DNA of 64,000 nucleotides from Candidatus Schekmanbacteria bacterium (GTDB taxonomy: Bacteria; CSSED10-310; JACPHN01): assembly GCA_016188575.1 (NCBI GenBank), contig JACPHN010000061.1:62001-126000 (forward strand). The letters run 5' to 3'. Position numbers and translations under genes: made by a program. The notes beneath the pieces were generated by a model. The model was not told the origin of the DNA, searched no databases, and worked only from the letters and a program-made list of their open reading frames with translations. Of this stretch, positions 17,216-26,800 are shown one piece after another. Position 1 is the stretch's first letter, and every line of letters begins with the position of its first letter.

Positions 17216-17782
17216 ATGGACAGCAGCGTGCCCGACAACTTCGACAAGCGTGTCTTCTACCACGGGACATCCTTGGAAGCGGCTGAGTCCATAGCCCAGC
17301 ATGGCTTTCGCGTGTTTGGCGATGACGAGTATGGGCCTTACGCTAGCGGCGGGAATCTCGGCCTCGGGATCTACATCACCTGTAACTGGCGAATTGCCCT
17401 GTCGTACGGTGTTACGCTTCTTCGTGTGGCACTCCGCCCAGGCACAAGGCTTCTGAATTCAGCCGTGCCGCCGGATCCCAAAGTCCTTGATACCCTTCAG
17501 AGAGAGCTTGGCCGCGAGATCTTTGCAGAGACTCCATGGAAGGCTCTGCCCAACAACAAGAAGCTGAAGCTTCGTGAGCTGATAGCCCTTTTCCGCTACC
17601 ACTACTGGAACACTTGGGAAAAGCCCTTCTGCAGGGGGCAAGACGGGTGGCGGAGACGCACCGCCCGCCATCGCCGCCGGGCCAGCTCTCGCCCAGGCGG
17701 AGCTCGACCGCGCCGCGGCCAAACGGCCGGCCCCTTCGCGCCCGCCGCGCGACGTGCCGGCGATCTGCTTCGTCAGCGATAG
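17216..17782 (+). pseudogene. PARP/ART-fold (ADP-ribosyltransferase-like) gene, 3' end replaced
   Basis: Residues 1-138 are protein-like: VFYHGTSLEAAESIAQHGF (His 16) and GNLGLGIYITCNWRIALSYG (Tyr 53) are the H and Y elements of the PARP/ART fold, with the expected G-I-Y-I-T strand. A Lys-rich helical section ends at WNTWEKPF. From about 17625 the frame turns into Arg-rich nonsense while another frame becomes protein-like (the receiver fragment), so the 3' end, including the third catalytic residue, has been lost at a junction. The codon use is visibly AT-richer than its neighbours, suggesting transfer. If intact it would modify a protein or nucleic acid with ADP-ribose; alternatively it is a non-catalytic relative. 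Confidence 0.55.
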
Positions 17783-18287
17783 CCCCTACATGCTCCGCAT
17801 GGTCGAAATGCGCCTACACGACCTCGGTGTATCGGTCATCTGCTTCCGCGACGCCGCTGTGGCGCTCCAAGCGGTCGACCGCGGCGACGCGGACATCGTC
17901 ATCATCGACGATCGCTGGAAGGACAATACGCCCTACGATCTCAGCCGGCAGGTAAAGACTCGCGGACCGAATCGCGCTCTTACCCTGCTGCTCACCGAAA
18001 ACTTGACGCGCCGCGAGGTGCAGAGCGCCGCCCAGGCCGGCATTGACCGCATTCTGCTGCGGCCGCAGCCGCTCGGCGTCATCTTGCGGCACGTCAACGA
18101 GGCCTTTCGCAACGCCGGATTCGGCGCGCTGAAGCTCCCCAAGGACCTCGCGGCCGGCGAGCGTGGCGGTTGCCGCGGACGCCGCGCCGTGCTCGACAGG
18201 GTTCGCGCCTTCGACGCCGTCAGCGCTGTGCCCGGTATCGTCTACTCAAGAGCTCGATGCCGCACAGGAGTAGGACCGGCTCAATGA
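17754..18287 (+). CDS. Receiver-domain (REC-like) protein fragment
   Basis: From the GTG at 17754 the frame encodes a CheY-like domain: PAICFVSDSPYMLRMVEMRL, then ADIVIIDDRWKDNTPY with the candidate phosphoacceptor Asp, TLLLTEN with the Thr switch position, and ILLRPQP where the conserved Lys is Arg. The same frame stays protein-like upstream to about 17625 as an Ala/Pro-rich linker (AAGPALAQAELDRAAAK), so the true N-terminus was probably lost where it joins the ART-like gene. The C-terminal 45 residues after ALKLPKDLA are Arg-rich and may be out-of-family. It may be non-phosphorylatable and not expressed. Confidence 0.5.
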   Translation: MPAICFVSDSPYMLRMVEMRLHDLGVSVICFRDAAVALQAVDRGDADIVIIDDRWKDNTPYDLSRQVKTRGPNRALTLLLTENLTRREVQSAAQAGIDRILLRPQPLGVILRHVNEAFRNAGFGALKLPKDLAAGERGGCRGRRAVLDRVRAFDAVSAVPGIVYSRARCRTGVGPAQ

Positions 18288-18321
18288 GTACGATCAACTA
18301 TGTATCCCTACACAAGTTCTC

Positions 18322-18957
18322 TCAAACGCAGCGTGGTGCAGAAAACGCATAATGTTTACGTTCGAGCAGCGAAACGAGAAGACGTTTCGTCCAGGCGTAC
18401 ACGTACCGAGCCATTGACGCCATCGTCAACCTCTGTACCCCCACCTTCGGACCGCACCATTCAAGCTGCTTCCACAAGACGAGCTGGCCGACTTGTGCCT
18501 CGGAGCTGCCGTAACCCGGATCGTGACCCAAGGGATGCAGACACGTGGGGCACCGAGATGGCCAGATCTCGCGTACCTCGTCGAGCTCCTCGGGAGGAGC
18601 CAGGGGACGCGCCCGGCCTGGGTGGCCGGGTTGGCCGCCAGGTCGCCGCGCGGACTTCGGACGCCCCCCGGCACGCTCCCGGCGCGTCGCGTCATCGTCA
18701 GAAGATGGAGATTTGGAGCTGTTTTTGGAGCTCAGCCCCAAGCGGCGCCGCGGCTCTCGCACTTGCTCCCGCAGCTTCTTGATCTCGGCGCCCTGCTGCC
18801 CAACCAGCGAGACGAGCTGTCGAGCTTGCTCGCGGAGCGCCTCGAAGCTGGCAACGAGGTCCGCGAGCAGCCGCGGCTGCAAGCTCACGACATCGAGCAG
18901 CAGCTTTTCGGAAAGGCCTCGATACCAGGGGATTTCGCAGGAGCGTGACATACCCAT
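18322..18957 (-). pseudogene. IS66-type transposase N-terminal remnant
   Basis: Residues 20-140 match IS66 TnpC: a coiled-coil (LVSLVGQQGAEIKKLREQV), LGLSSKNSSKSPSSDD, RRPGGQPGHPGRARPL, then the first half of the zinc finger (SRCPTCLHPLG). The second Cys pair and the DDE transposase domain are missing, replaced by unrelated residues. With the other remnant on the opposite strand this brackets the ART-like and REC-like fragments. Confidence 0.75.
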
Positions 18958-19302
18958 ATCGATAGCACGATGAGCAAAAAGTCGCCCGTGTCATCGTGCC
19001 ACCGTTACAGTCGTTTCGCCTACGGGCAATACGCGGCGCGGGGGGAGGGAGGGTGAACACATACCTCAGATGCGCGCGGAGATCGCGGTTCGGCGGTTGC
19101 CCGTGCCGCTGGCGCCGGCTTCGGCGGCGCTCGGGGTAGGGCTCGCGGTTGGTCTCGCGGCGAGGAGGAACGCGGAACAAATAAGGATGCCGGCTTTCGG
19201 GCCGGGGTTCCGCGGCGATTCCGCCCTGAATGGCGGGGTTTCGGACCGGCTGACGAATGGATGAGCCGGACAAGATCAAGCCTGCCTGAGAGGCGTCCGA
19301 CA
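18958..19302. other. Non-coding stretch between IS66 remnant and repeat array
   Basis: No frame here has a recognisable domain or a good start. It contains a poly-G/A tract near 19041 and no clear hairpins. It probably belongs to the decayed mobile region. Confidence 0.5.
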
Positions 19303-19603
19303 CGTGGCAGGTCCCTGTTTCCCTGAGCTGAGGGGGACAGGTAACAGTCGCAGGTGCCCATTGGCGGCCGGCAATGGGCACCTGCAAGGGTTGCAGGCAC
19401 CATTCCCGACATGCCGGCGGCCACCGTCAACAGTTGCAGGCACATCTGGAAGCGCGCCGAGCAGCATCGGTCATCGTTACCAGTGCCACTTGTCCCGCGC
19501 CAGGGGGCACCTGCAAACCGTGCAGGTGCCTCATCCGACGCGTCGAGGGGCAGCGGTCACGATCGCGCTCGCGTGTCCGGACAGGCCGACAGGCACCTGC
19601 CAT
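19303..19603. repeat. Seven-unit 43-bp periodic palindromic array
   Basis: The sequence divides into seven consecutive 43-bp units starting at 19303, 19346, 19389, 19432, 19475, 19518 and 19561. Each has, with substitutions, GCAGGTGCC (or GCAGGCACC) at unit positions 5-13 and GGGCACCTGCAA at positions 31-42, so each unit is an imperfect inverted repeat and each junction forms a second palindrome. No indel breaks the 43-bp phase: GGCACCTGC occurs at 19377, 19506 and 19592, offsets of 129 and 86. Units are too diverged and the non-palindromic part (about 17 bp) too short for CRISPR. Candidate roles are protein-binding iterons, a recombination site cluster, or a decayed repeat expansion. Confidence 0.75.
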
Positions 19604-19680
19604 CAAGATCCAGGCGCCGGCAAGATGGCGGATGGCGCTCCTTTACAAGCTGAGCGTTCGGAGCTGCCTTGCCTGGGTGC

Positions 19681-19738
19681 GCGGACCTCTGGTCCGCACG
19701 GTCATCCGGCCCAAAGAAGATGCGGGCCGGAGGCCCGC
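19681..19738. repeat. Pair of short REP-like hairpins
   Basis: Two 7-bp-stem palindromes with 3-base loops: GCGGACC/GGTCCGC at 19681-19697 and GCGGGCC/GGCCCGC at 19722-19738. They lie downstream of the 43-bp array and downstream of the 3' end of the kinase gene at 19931. They resemble paired REP elements; a terminator role for the kinase operon is possible but there is no T tract. Confidence 0.55.
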
Positions 19739-19887
19739 GGTCCCAGGTGTCGCACCGCCTTTGACTTCCGGCCAGTGTAAACCACATTCGACCGACGCCG
19801 AAAATCCCGCCGGCCCGGCCTGCCGCACCATGTTCGGGCTCGGAGGCTCGTCCGAAACTGTCGGAGCGCGTCGTTGCGCCATTCCTG

Positions 19888-19927
19888 ATCTCCCCCTCCG
19901 TCCCCCCCGCAAGCGGGGGTCGGGGAA
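19888..19927. repeat. GC-rich palindromic repeat copy
   Basis: One unit of the dispersed family (CCCCCTCCGTCCCCCCCGCAAGCGGGGG) just past the stop codon of the kinase gene that ends at 19931. It could affect the 3' end of that transcript. Confidence 0.65.
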
Positions 19928-19930
19928 CAG

Positions 19931-22900
19931 TTACATCGCGGATGCCCTCGAGCCTTCTTGCTCGCCAGGGCCATCGAGGCCCAGCGGCAGGCTCAGGCCA
20001 GTGCTCTCCGCGATCGCCACAGCCTGGGCGCGATGGTCGGCAGCGCGCGAATCTTCGAGAACGGAGGCGAGGGCGAGGTGGGCTCTGATCTCCTCGAGTG
20101 GCACCTTGAGCGCGCGCGCCGACCGGACGCCGCGCAGCAGGGCGCGGCGAGCGCGCAGCGGTCGACCCGAGATCGCCAGCAGCAAGCCGCGGGACGTCGC
20201 GGCCGCTGCGCGCGCGGGCGGAAAGACCCACGCCATCTGTCGCAGCGCCCGGCAGCTTTGCCCGGCCAGGCGCAGCAGGTCGGGCCTCGACACAGGTCCC
20301 GGTCCCCGTCTCGGATCCAGCAGCGCGCACGTGACCGCGGCAGGCGCCGCAAAGGCGTCGTACATCAGCAGCGACGCCGGCATAAGCGTGCGGCGGGTCA
20401 GTCGCAGCGCCTGTTCGACGGCTTCCACGGCCTTGAGCACATCGTCGAGCCCGAGGTAGGCCAGCGCCCGCAGTCCGCGAGACGTCATGACCAACGTCGC
20501 GTCCATCGCCGCTTCAACGCTGCCGGCAACCGCGCTCAAAGCCGCCGTTGCCGCCTCTGGCTGCCCGCGCAGCAGGTGTCCCTGTGCCTGGATGGCGCCG
20601 CCCCAGCCGATGTGCTGGGCGTCGCCCCGCTCCACGCCTTCCACCTCGATGGCGCGGCCCAGCGTCGCCAGCTCCCCAATCGCCCCGGTGAAGCGGGCAC
20701 AGCAGGCGAGCATGATCATGCTCTCACCGGCGCCCCGCTGGTTTTTCAGGCCGGTCCAGGTCGCGCGGGCCGCCTCCAGCGCCTGCGCTGCTTCAGCCCA
20801 CCGCCCCGCGCCGAGCTCCGCCAGCCCGATCCGCTCCCACACCGACGCCTCCAGCGGTCGCGACCCGATCCGTTCCGCCATCGCGGTGGCCAGGCGCTCG
20901 TACAGCGGGGCAAGCGCGCGAAGCGGACCCGTCCCGACCGCCACGGCGATGTTCGCGAATGCCCGGGCCAGCTCCGCCGATGGGCCCAGGCGCTCCGCAA
21001 GTTGCAGCGTCCGCGCCGCAGCATGAGTCGCAACCAGCGGTCGGTTGGAGTGATAGGCAATCTCGCCAAGGTGCTCGTAGACGCGAATCGTCTCCTGCAG
21101 AATCGCCGGATCGCATCGCCGGACGAGCCGCAGGCGCGTGCCGCCAAGACGCGCCGCGAGCTGGTTGCCGGCGCTCGCCGCCAGACCGCTGATCAGGCGC
21201 AGCGCGCTGGCCGGGGTTGGGGAGCCCAGGAGCCGGGCCGCGCCGGTAAGCTGCTGCTCGGCATCGCGATAGGCCCCGAGTGCCACGTGCGCTTCTCCCA
21301 GCCGCCGCGCCAAGCCTCCGAGGTGACTGTCGTGCGCGCTTGCCGCCGGTTGCTCCCGCCTGAGTCGCATCGCCTCTCCAAGGAAACCGAGCGCTTCGCG
21401 ATTGGAGTAGCTCTGCAACGCCTCGATCCCGGCTCTCTCGAGGTAGTCGGCCGCCTTGTCGGCGCACCCGGCTCGACCCCAATGGTGAGCCATCAGCGCG
21501 TTGTCCATGATCGCCCCAGCGCCGGCCGTGACCTCGTACCACCGCGCCACCGCACCGTGGAGAGCGCGTCTCGCGGCCGGCTCGATGTGCTCGTAGGCGA
21601 TCTCGTGAAGCTTGTCGTGGCGAAATTGAACGTAGCCGGCGGCCACCTCGTCGAGCACATCTCGACACCGCAATTCCTCGAGCGCTCCGAGGAACCGGTG
21701 CTGATCCAACGCCGCCATCTGCTCGAGTAGCGGCACTGGCGAGTCCCGGCCGACTACCGCGGCGCAGCGGCAGAGGTGTCGCGCTTCCTCCGAGAGCAGA
21801 GTGAGGCGTCTGAGCAGCAGATCCCGCACGCTGTGCGGCAGCGGCAAGTCCATAGCCTCCGCCTGCTCGGCCGGGGCCGGGCCGGCGGCCCGCCAGACGC
21901 CGCCGGCATCGCGCTGCAGCAGGCCCTCATGCACCGCCACCAGCAGATACTGGGAGACAAAAAACGGGTTTCCCTCCGCGTGCCGGCAAAGATCGCGGGC
22001 GAGCATCGTCGGCTGCTCGTCGATGCCGAGCATGTCGGACACAATCCTGGTCACGTCCACGTCGCGAAGCGCGCCGACCGACAGAGTGCTGACCTCCCGC
22101 CTGGTCCGAAGCTCCTCGATCTGCGCGGTGACCTCTTCGCTGCGATAGGCCGCGAGGACAAGCATGGCCATCGGCATCGAAGCGGCGCCGCCGCAGAAGA
22201 GCTCGAGCAATCCAGAGGTCAGATCATCCGCCCACTGCAGATCGTCGATGATCAAGAGCACGGGTTCGGCGGCGCTCACGGCCCGAAAGAGGGCGAGCAC
22301 CGCAGCGAGGATCCGTGCCCGCGCCGCCTCGGGAGGCAGCTCGGGCAGCGCCGGGAGCGCTCCAGGGCGGTGCGGTCCCAAGAACACCGGCTCATACCCC
22401 CCGAGCACGGCCATCTCCTGTTGACCGACGCTCGCGCCCAGCGCCCGAGGATCCTCGGCGTGGCGGCCCGCGATCGTGCGCAGCGCGTTACGCAGCGCTC
22501 CCAGTGCCACGCCGCGAGTCGGCGCGCATTCGCCGGTCAGCACCAGCACGCCCCGCTTGTCCGCCGCTCTGCCGATCTCCAGGAGCAGGCGCGTCTTTCC
22601 CGCGCCACTCTCTCCGCCTATCAAGGTCAGTCCGCCCGCGGCTTCGGAGCGAACTTGCTCGAGGGCGCCGCGGAGAGCGCGGAGCTCCTCCTCACGGCCT
22701 GCCATCCGCGAACGGTAGAGATAGGTCCTGGCGGGCGGGGCTCCTGTCCACACCGACGGCGGCAGCTTGTGCCGCTCCAGGGTCGCCGCCACGTCCCCGG
22801 CATGACCCAGCCGCTCGCGCGGCTTTTTGGCGAGCAGCCGGGCGACGAGCTCGTCGAGCCAGTCCGGCACGCCCTCCGCGGTGGCCCGCAGCCGCGGGGG

Positions 22901-23779
22901 CGCCTGGTGCAGATGCGCGGCCACCAGTTGCGACAGCGAGCATCCGTGAAACGGTGGCACGCCGCTGATCAGCTCATGGAGGAGACAGCCCAGGGAGTAG
23001 AGGTCCGCTCGCGGATCGACAATACCTCCGCCAAGCTGCTCCGGAGCCATGTACCAAGGCGTTCCCGCGGCCTCAGCCAGCGCCTGTAGGGTTTCCCGAC
23101 CCGATTCGCCGGCGGCGGTGATCGCGATCCCGAAGTCCACGATCACCGGGCGCCGACCCGGCAAGATCATGACATTCGCCGGTTTCAGGTCGCGGTGAAC
23201 GATACCTTCGCCGTGCATGTAGGCGAGGGGAGCGCAAAGGTCCCGCACCAGTGCCAGAACGTCGCAGAGCCGGTCCGGCGTCAGCGGCGGAGTCTGCGGC
23301 AGGTTGGCTGCTGGGCCGGCCAGCGCGATGTCGCGAGGCAACTCCTCGGGGGCCAGCGTTGCGTAGGCCTCGACGGTCGACGTGAAGGGCGTCGTGCTCG
23401 TCATCTCACTTTCCGCGGACGCGGGTGCCGACGGCGGGGCACCGCTTCGGGCGAATCGCGAGAGCGGTGTGCCCTGCAGCAGCTCCATGGCATACCACGG
23501 ACTGGGGCCGTCGACCCCAACCTCGCGGATCTTCACGATGCCCGGATGAGAGAGGCGCGACAGCGCATAGACTTCGCGGCGAATCGTGTGGCGAGTCGCC
23601 TCGTCTTCGCAGCGGAGCGTCTTTAGAGCCACGCGTTCACCGCTCTCGCGGTGCTCGGCCAGGTACACCACTCCAGCGCCGCCCCGACCGAGCTCCGCAA
23701 GCAGCACGAAAGGTCCTCTCAGGCGCGGGGCGATTTCGCCAGGATCAGGAATGGGACTATCCTCCTGTGACTCGGTCAT
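19931..23779 (-). CDS. Ser/Thr protein kinase with AAA ATPase and TPR region
   Basis: About 1,282 residues. A Hanks-type kinase domain (about 25-335) has the P loop LGRGGAGVVYLAEH, the ATP Lys in VALKTL, HRDLKPANVM, VDFGIA and the activation segment AGTPWYMAPEQ, so it should be active. An insertion of about 50 residues lies between the ATP lobe and HRD. An AAA_16/STAND-like ATPase follows with Walker A GGESGAGKTR (about 388-397) and Walker B VLLIIDDLQWADD, and the C-terminal 600 residues are Ala/Leu-rich TPR-like helices. The ATG at 23779 has GGAAG upstream. It follows the paralogous kinase by 35 bp in the same operon. Its targets are unknown; the architecture fits large signalling kinases of multicellular-type bacteria. 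Confidence 0.88.
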   Translation of the reverse strand: MTESQEDSPIPDPGEIAPRLRGPFVLLAELGRGGAGVVYLAEHRESGERVALKTLRCEDEATRHTIRREVYALSRLSHPGIVKIREVGVDGPSPWYAMELLQGTPLSRFARSGAPPSAPASAESEMTSTTPFTSTVEAYATLAPEELPRDIALAGPAANLPQTPPLTPDRLCDVLALVRDLCAPLAYMHGEGIVHRDLKPANVMILPGRRPVIVDFGIAITAAGESGRETLQALAEAAGTPWYMAPEQLGGGIVDPRADLYSLGCLLHELISGVPPFHGCSLSQLVAAHLHQAPPRLRATAEGVPDWLDELVARLLAKKPRERLGHAGDVAATLERHKLPPSVWTGAPPARTYLYRSRMAGREEELRALRGALEQVRSEAAGGLTLIGGESGAGKTRLLLEIGRAADKRGVLVLTGECAPTRGVALGALRNALRTIAGRHAEDPRALGASVGQQEMAVLGGYEPVFLGPHRPGALPALPELPPEAARARILAAVLALFRAVSAAEPVLLIIDDLQWADDLTSGLLELFCGGAASMPMAMLVLAAYRSEEVTAQIEELRTRREVSTLSVGALRDVDVTRIVSDMLGIDEQPTMLARDLCRHAEGNPFFVSQYLLVAVHEGLLQRDAGGVWRAAGPAPAEQAEAMDLPLPHSVRDLLLRRLTLLSEEARHLCRCAAVVGRDSPVPLLEQMAALDQHRFLGALEELRCRDVLDEVAAGYVQFRHDKLHEIAYEHIEPAARRALHGAVARWYEVTAGAGAIMDNALMAHHWGRAGCADKAADYLERAGIEALQSYSNREALGFLGEAMRLRREQPAASAHDSHLGGLARRLGEAHVALGAYRDAEQQLTGAARLLGSPTPASALRLISGLAASAGNQLAARLGGTRLRLVRRCDPAILQETIRVYEHLGEIAYHSNRPLVATHAAARTLQLAERLGPSAELARAFANIAVAVGTGPLRALAPLYERLATAMAERIGSRPLEASVWERIGLAELGAGRWAEAAQALEAARATWTGLKNQRGAGESMIMLACCARFTGAIGELATLGRAIEVEGVERGDAQHIGWGGAIQAQGHLLRGQPEAATAALSAVAGSVEAAMDATLVMTSRGLRALAYLGLDDVLKAVEAVEQALRLTRRTLMPASLLMYDAFAAPAAVTCALLDPRRGPGPVSRPDLLRLAGQSCRALRQMAWVFPPARAAAATSRGLLLAISGRPLRARRALLRGVRSARALKVPLEEIRAHLALASVLEDSRAADHRAQAVAIAESTGLSLPLGLDGPGEQEGSRASAM

Positions 23780-23814
23780 GCGCTCTACTTCCCGAACCAC
23801 CGGAACGGTACCGC

Positions 23815-26800
23815 CTACGACGGGTCAGTGCAAGGGGCCGCTTGCTCACCATGCTCCTCCTCGATTCGCTCCAGCAGTGCGCTCGGAATGAGCTCTCGCA
23901 GCGTGCCGCGAAGGAGTGGGGCGCCGGCGGCGCGAGCGGCCTCTGCCTGCCGCAGCTCCGCCATGGCCTTGCCGACGTACCCGATGCCGCTGAAGCTCGA
24001 CGTCGTGGCGATTTTCTCGACGCTACCGACGATAGTCGCGGCGCTTTCCCCAAGCGCCAGCCGGCAGTGTCCGAGCTCGCAGAGCGACAGGATGAGGTCG
24101 ATGCGGTCGCCGATTTCCCGCGCCAGATCCACACACCGCCGCGCGATCGTGCTCGGCAGTTTCGCGTCATTGCCGGAAAGTCGCTCCAGCGCGGCAAGCT
24201 CCCGCAGGTTGTCACATAATCGCTGCTTGTCCCCTAATCGCTCCAGAATGGTCGAGGCGCGGGTAAAGAGATCGCGAGCCGTCGCCGTCTGGGCGCGCCG
24301 CTTGGCGAGCATGGCGAGATTGCCCAGGCAGATGGCGCACAATCGCATGTCGCCGACCGCCCGGTTTACCGTCAGGGCCTCCTCGAAGAGTCGCTGTCCG
24401 TGCTCGTGCTCGTTCTCCTGGGTCAGGATCAGCGCGAGATTGATTGCTACCCGAGCCGCGGCGCGCCGATCACCGACCTCGAGGAATCGCTTGTGGGCGC
24501 GGTCGTAAAGCTCTCCCGCGCGCCTGGTCTCTCCCTGCTCATGTAGGGTGACGGCCAGGTCGTTCATCGCCACGGCCTCTCCCCGCTGATCTCCGGACTG
24601 GCGCAGCAGTGCGAGCGCGCGTTCGTGCAGCCGGAAGGCTTTCTTGACGTTGCCGCGAATGCTTTGAATGCCCGCCAGACAGTTGACCGTCAGCGCCTCT
24701 TCGCGCCTGTCGCCGGCACCTCGCAAGAGCAGGAGCGCTTTCTTGAAGAGCGCGTAGGCGTTTTCGGCGGCTTCTTGCGAGACGTGGATCTGTCCCATGA
24801 GGCGCAGCGCCTTGCCTTCGCCGGCGCGGTCCTTGCACCCGGCGTACAGCTCTGCCGCGGTCGTCAGATTCGCGCGGGCCGCCGCCGGGTTCGCCGTTCC
24901 GAACGCCAGACGCCCGAGCTCCAGAAGGCTGGCGGCGCGCAGGCGCGCATCGTCGATGGCGGTGGCGTCGCGCAATGCTTGTGAAAGCTCCGCCGCAGCC
25001 GCCGCCGTGTCGCCGCGGGGATAGAGGACCTCGCGGGCGAGTGTCTGCCGGACACCGATGGCCTCCGCCGACGGGTCGCATTCCAGAGCGAGGTACGCGC
25101 GGAGCGCCGCTTCGGCTTCCTTTATCACGTAGCGCTTCAGGAAACCCCGGCCCGCGGCAAGGTACCAGCTCTTGGCCCGAGGAGCTTCACCGCATCGCTC
25201 CCAGTGGACGGCGATCTCCGCCGCGCGCGCCGGCTCGGCGCCGGCGACGTCGGGCCGCGCCGCCATGCGGCCTTCCAGGAGCTGCGCGGCGCGGCGATGC
25301 AAGTGGACCAGACACGGCGGTAGCAGCGCCCCGTACGCGACTTCCTGCAAGCGGGCGTTGCAAAACGCGGTCGCATCTGGTGGACCGTCTTCGAGAATGT
25401 TGTTGCGCCGCAAGTCACACAGCGCCGCGTAATACTCCTCATCGTTTTGCTCCGAGAGCTCCCGCAGCAGCGCGGTTTCAAAACTGAGCCCCAGGACGGC
25501 GGCGATTTCAAGCAGAGCGCGGCTCGCCGCGCTCACGCGGTCGAGTCTCCGCTCTGCTAGCTCGCGCAGCGACCGCGGCAGCGCCGGGATCTTGAATTCC
25601 GTGTCCTCCGCGCCGCTAGCTGGCTCGGGCACGTCCAGAAACCAGTGGCCGCTCCGGTCCCGTGACAGGGTTCCTTCCGTCATTGCGGCGCGCAGGTATT
25701 CGACAACAAAGAACGGGTTTCCCTCCGCGTGGCGGGCGAGTGCGGCGGCAAACCGCCGCGGGCGCTCGCCCATGCCGAGCATCTCCTGAACGATGGCCCC
25801 GACTGCGTCCGGGCTCAGGTGCTCGAGAGCGAAATGGCGCACGGACTGGCTGGCGCGGAGCTCGCGAAGCAGTGGCGTCTCCTCATCCTCACAGTACGTG
25901 GCGAGCACGGCGAGCGCCTTGTCCTGAAGGACCTCGGATCTCTGCAGGTGCAGCAAAAAGGAACCGGTCAGCTCATCCGCCAGATGCAGGTCGTCCAGGA
26001 GCAGGAGCACGCACGCTTCCTCGGCGATGGCGAGCAACACGTGGGTGAGCGCCGAAAACAGCCGAAGCTGCGCGGCATCCGGCGGCAGCTCCGCGAGCTG
26101 CGGCGTGGCCTCGTCGCCGCGGAGCCATCCCAGTGCGGGCTCATACGCCGCCAACACGTCGAGATGCTCACCCCACGCAACTCGCGCCTCGGCGGGATCG
26201 AGGCGGCGCGAATGGTCCGCCAGCCGCTGCAACAGAGACGTGATGCCCACGGCCGGCCGGCCCTCCGACACCGCGAAGCTCGCTTCGATCACCAGCATGC
26301 GCGCGCGCACCGCGCGCAAGGAAAGCTCCATGGCCAGGCGCGTCTTGCCGGAACCGCCGTCGCCGCTGATCAGAATCATGCCGCCGCGGCCGGAATGTGC
26401 AGCGCGAAGATGATCGATAAGCTGATTCACGATCTCGTCGCGCCCCCAAAAACCCGCCCGGTTCAAGTACAGTCGCGGCGGCGGCGGGTTGCTCCAGCGA
26501 TGCGTGGGCACCGCGAGGTCCTCCAGCTTTCTGGCCAGGTCCTGGGCGTACGCCAGCCGACTTCGCGGGTCCTTTTCCAGCAACGCCAGTACGAGGTGAT
26601 CGACTTCGCGAGGCACACCGACCGCGAAACAGGACGGCGGCAGAGGTGGCCGATTGAGATGCGCGAGGAGCGTCTCGCCCATGGTTTCCTTGCGGAAAGG
26701 CAACCGTCCGGTGAGCAACTGGAACATCATGCACCCGGCGGCATACATGTCCGCGCGGGCGTCGATCAGCTCACCGCGGATCTGCTCCGGAGCCATGTAG

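Noticed and set aside
19303-19603. CRISPR array
   Set aside because: Units vary too much, the non-palindromic part is about 17 bp, and no cas gene is near.
19958-21730. 590-residue plus-strand frame, and similar long frames at 21776, 25729 and 43891
   Set aside because: All lie opposite clearly conserved genes and show no recognisable motif.
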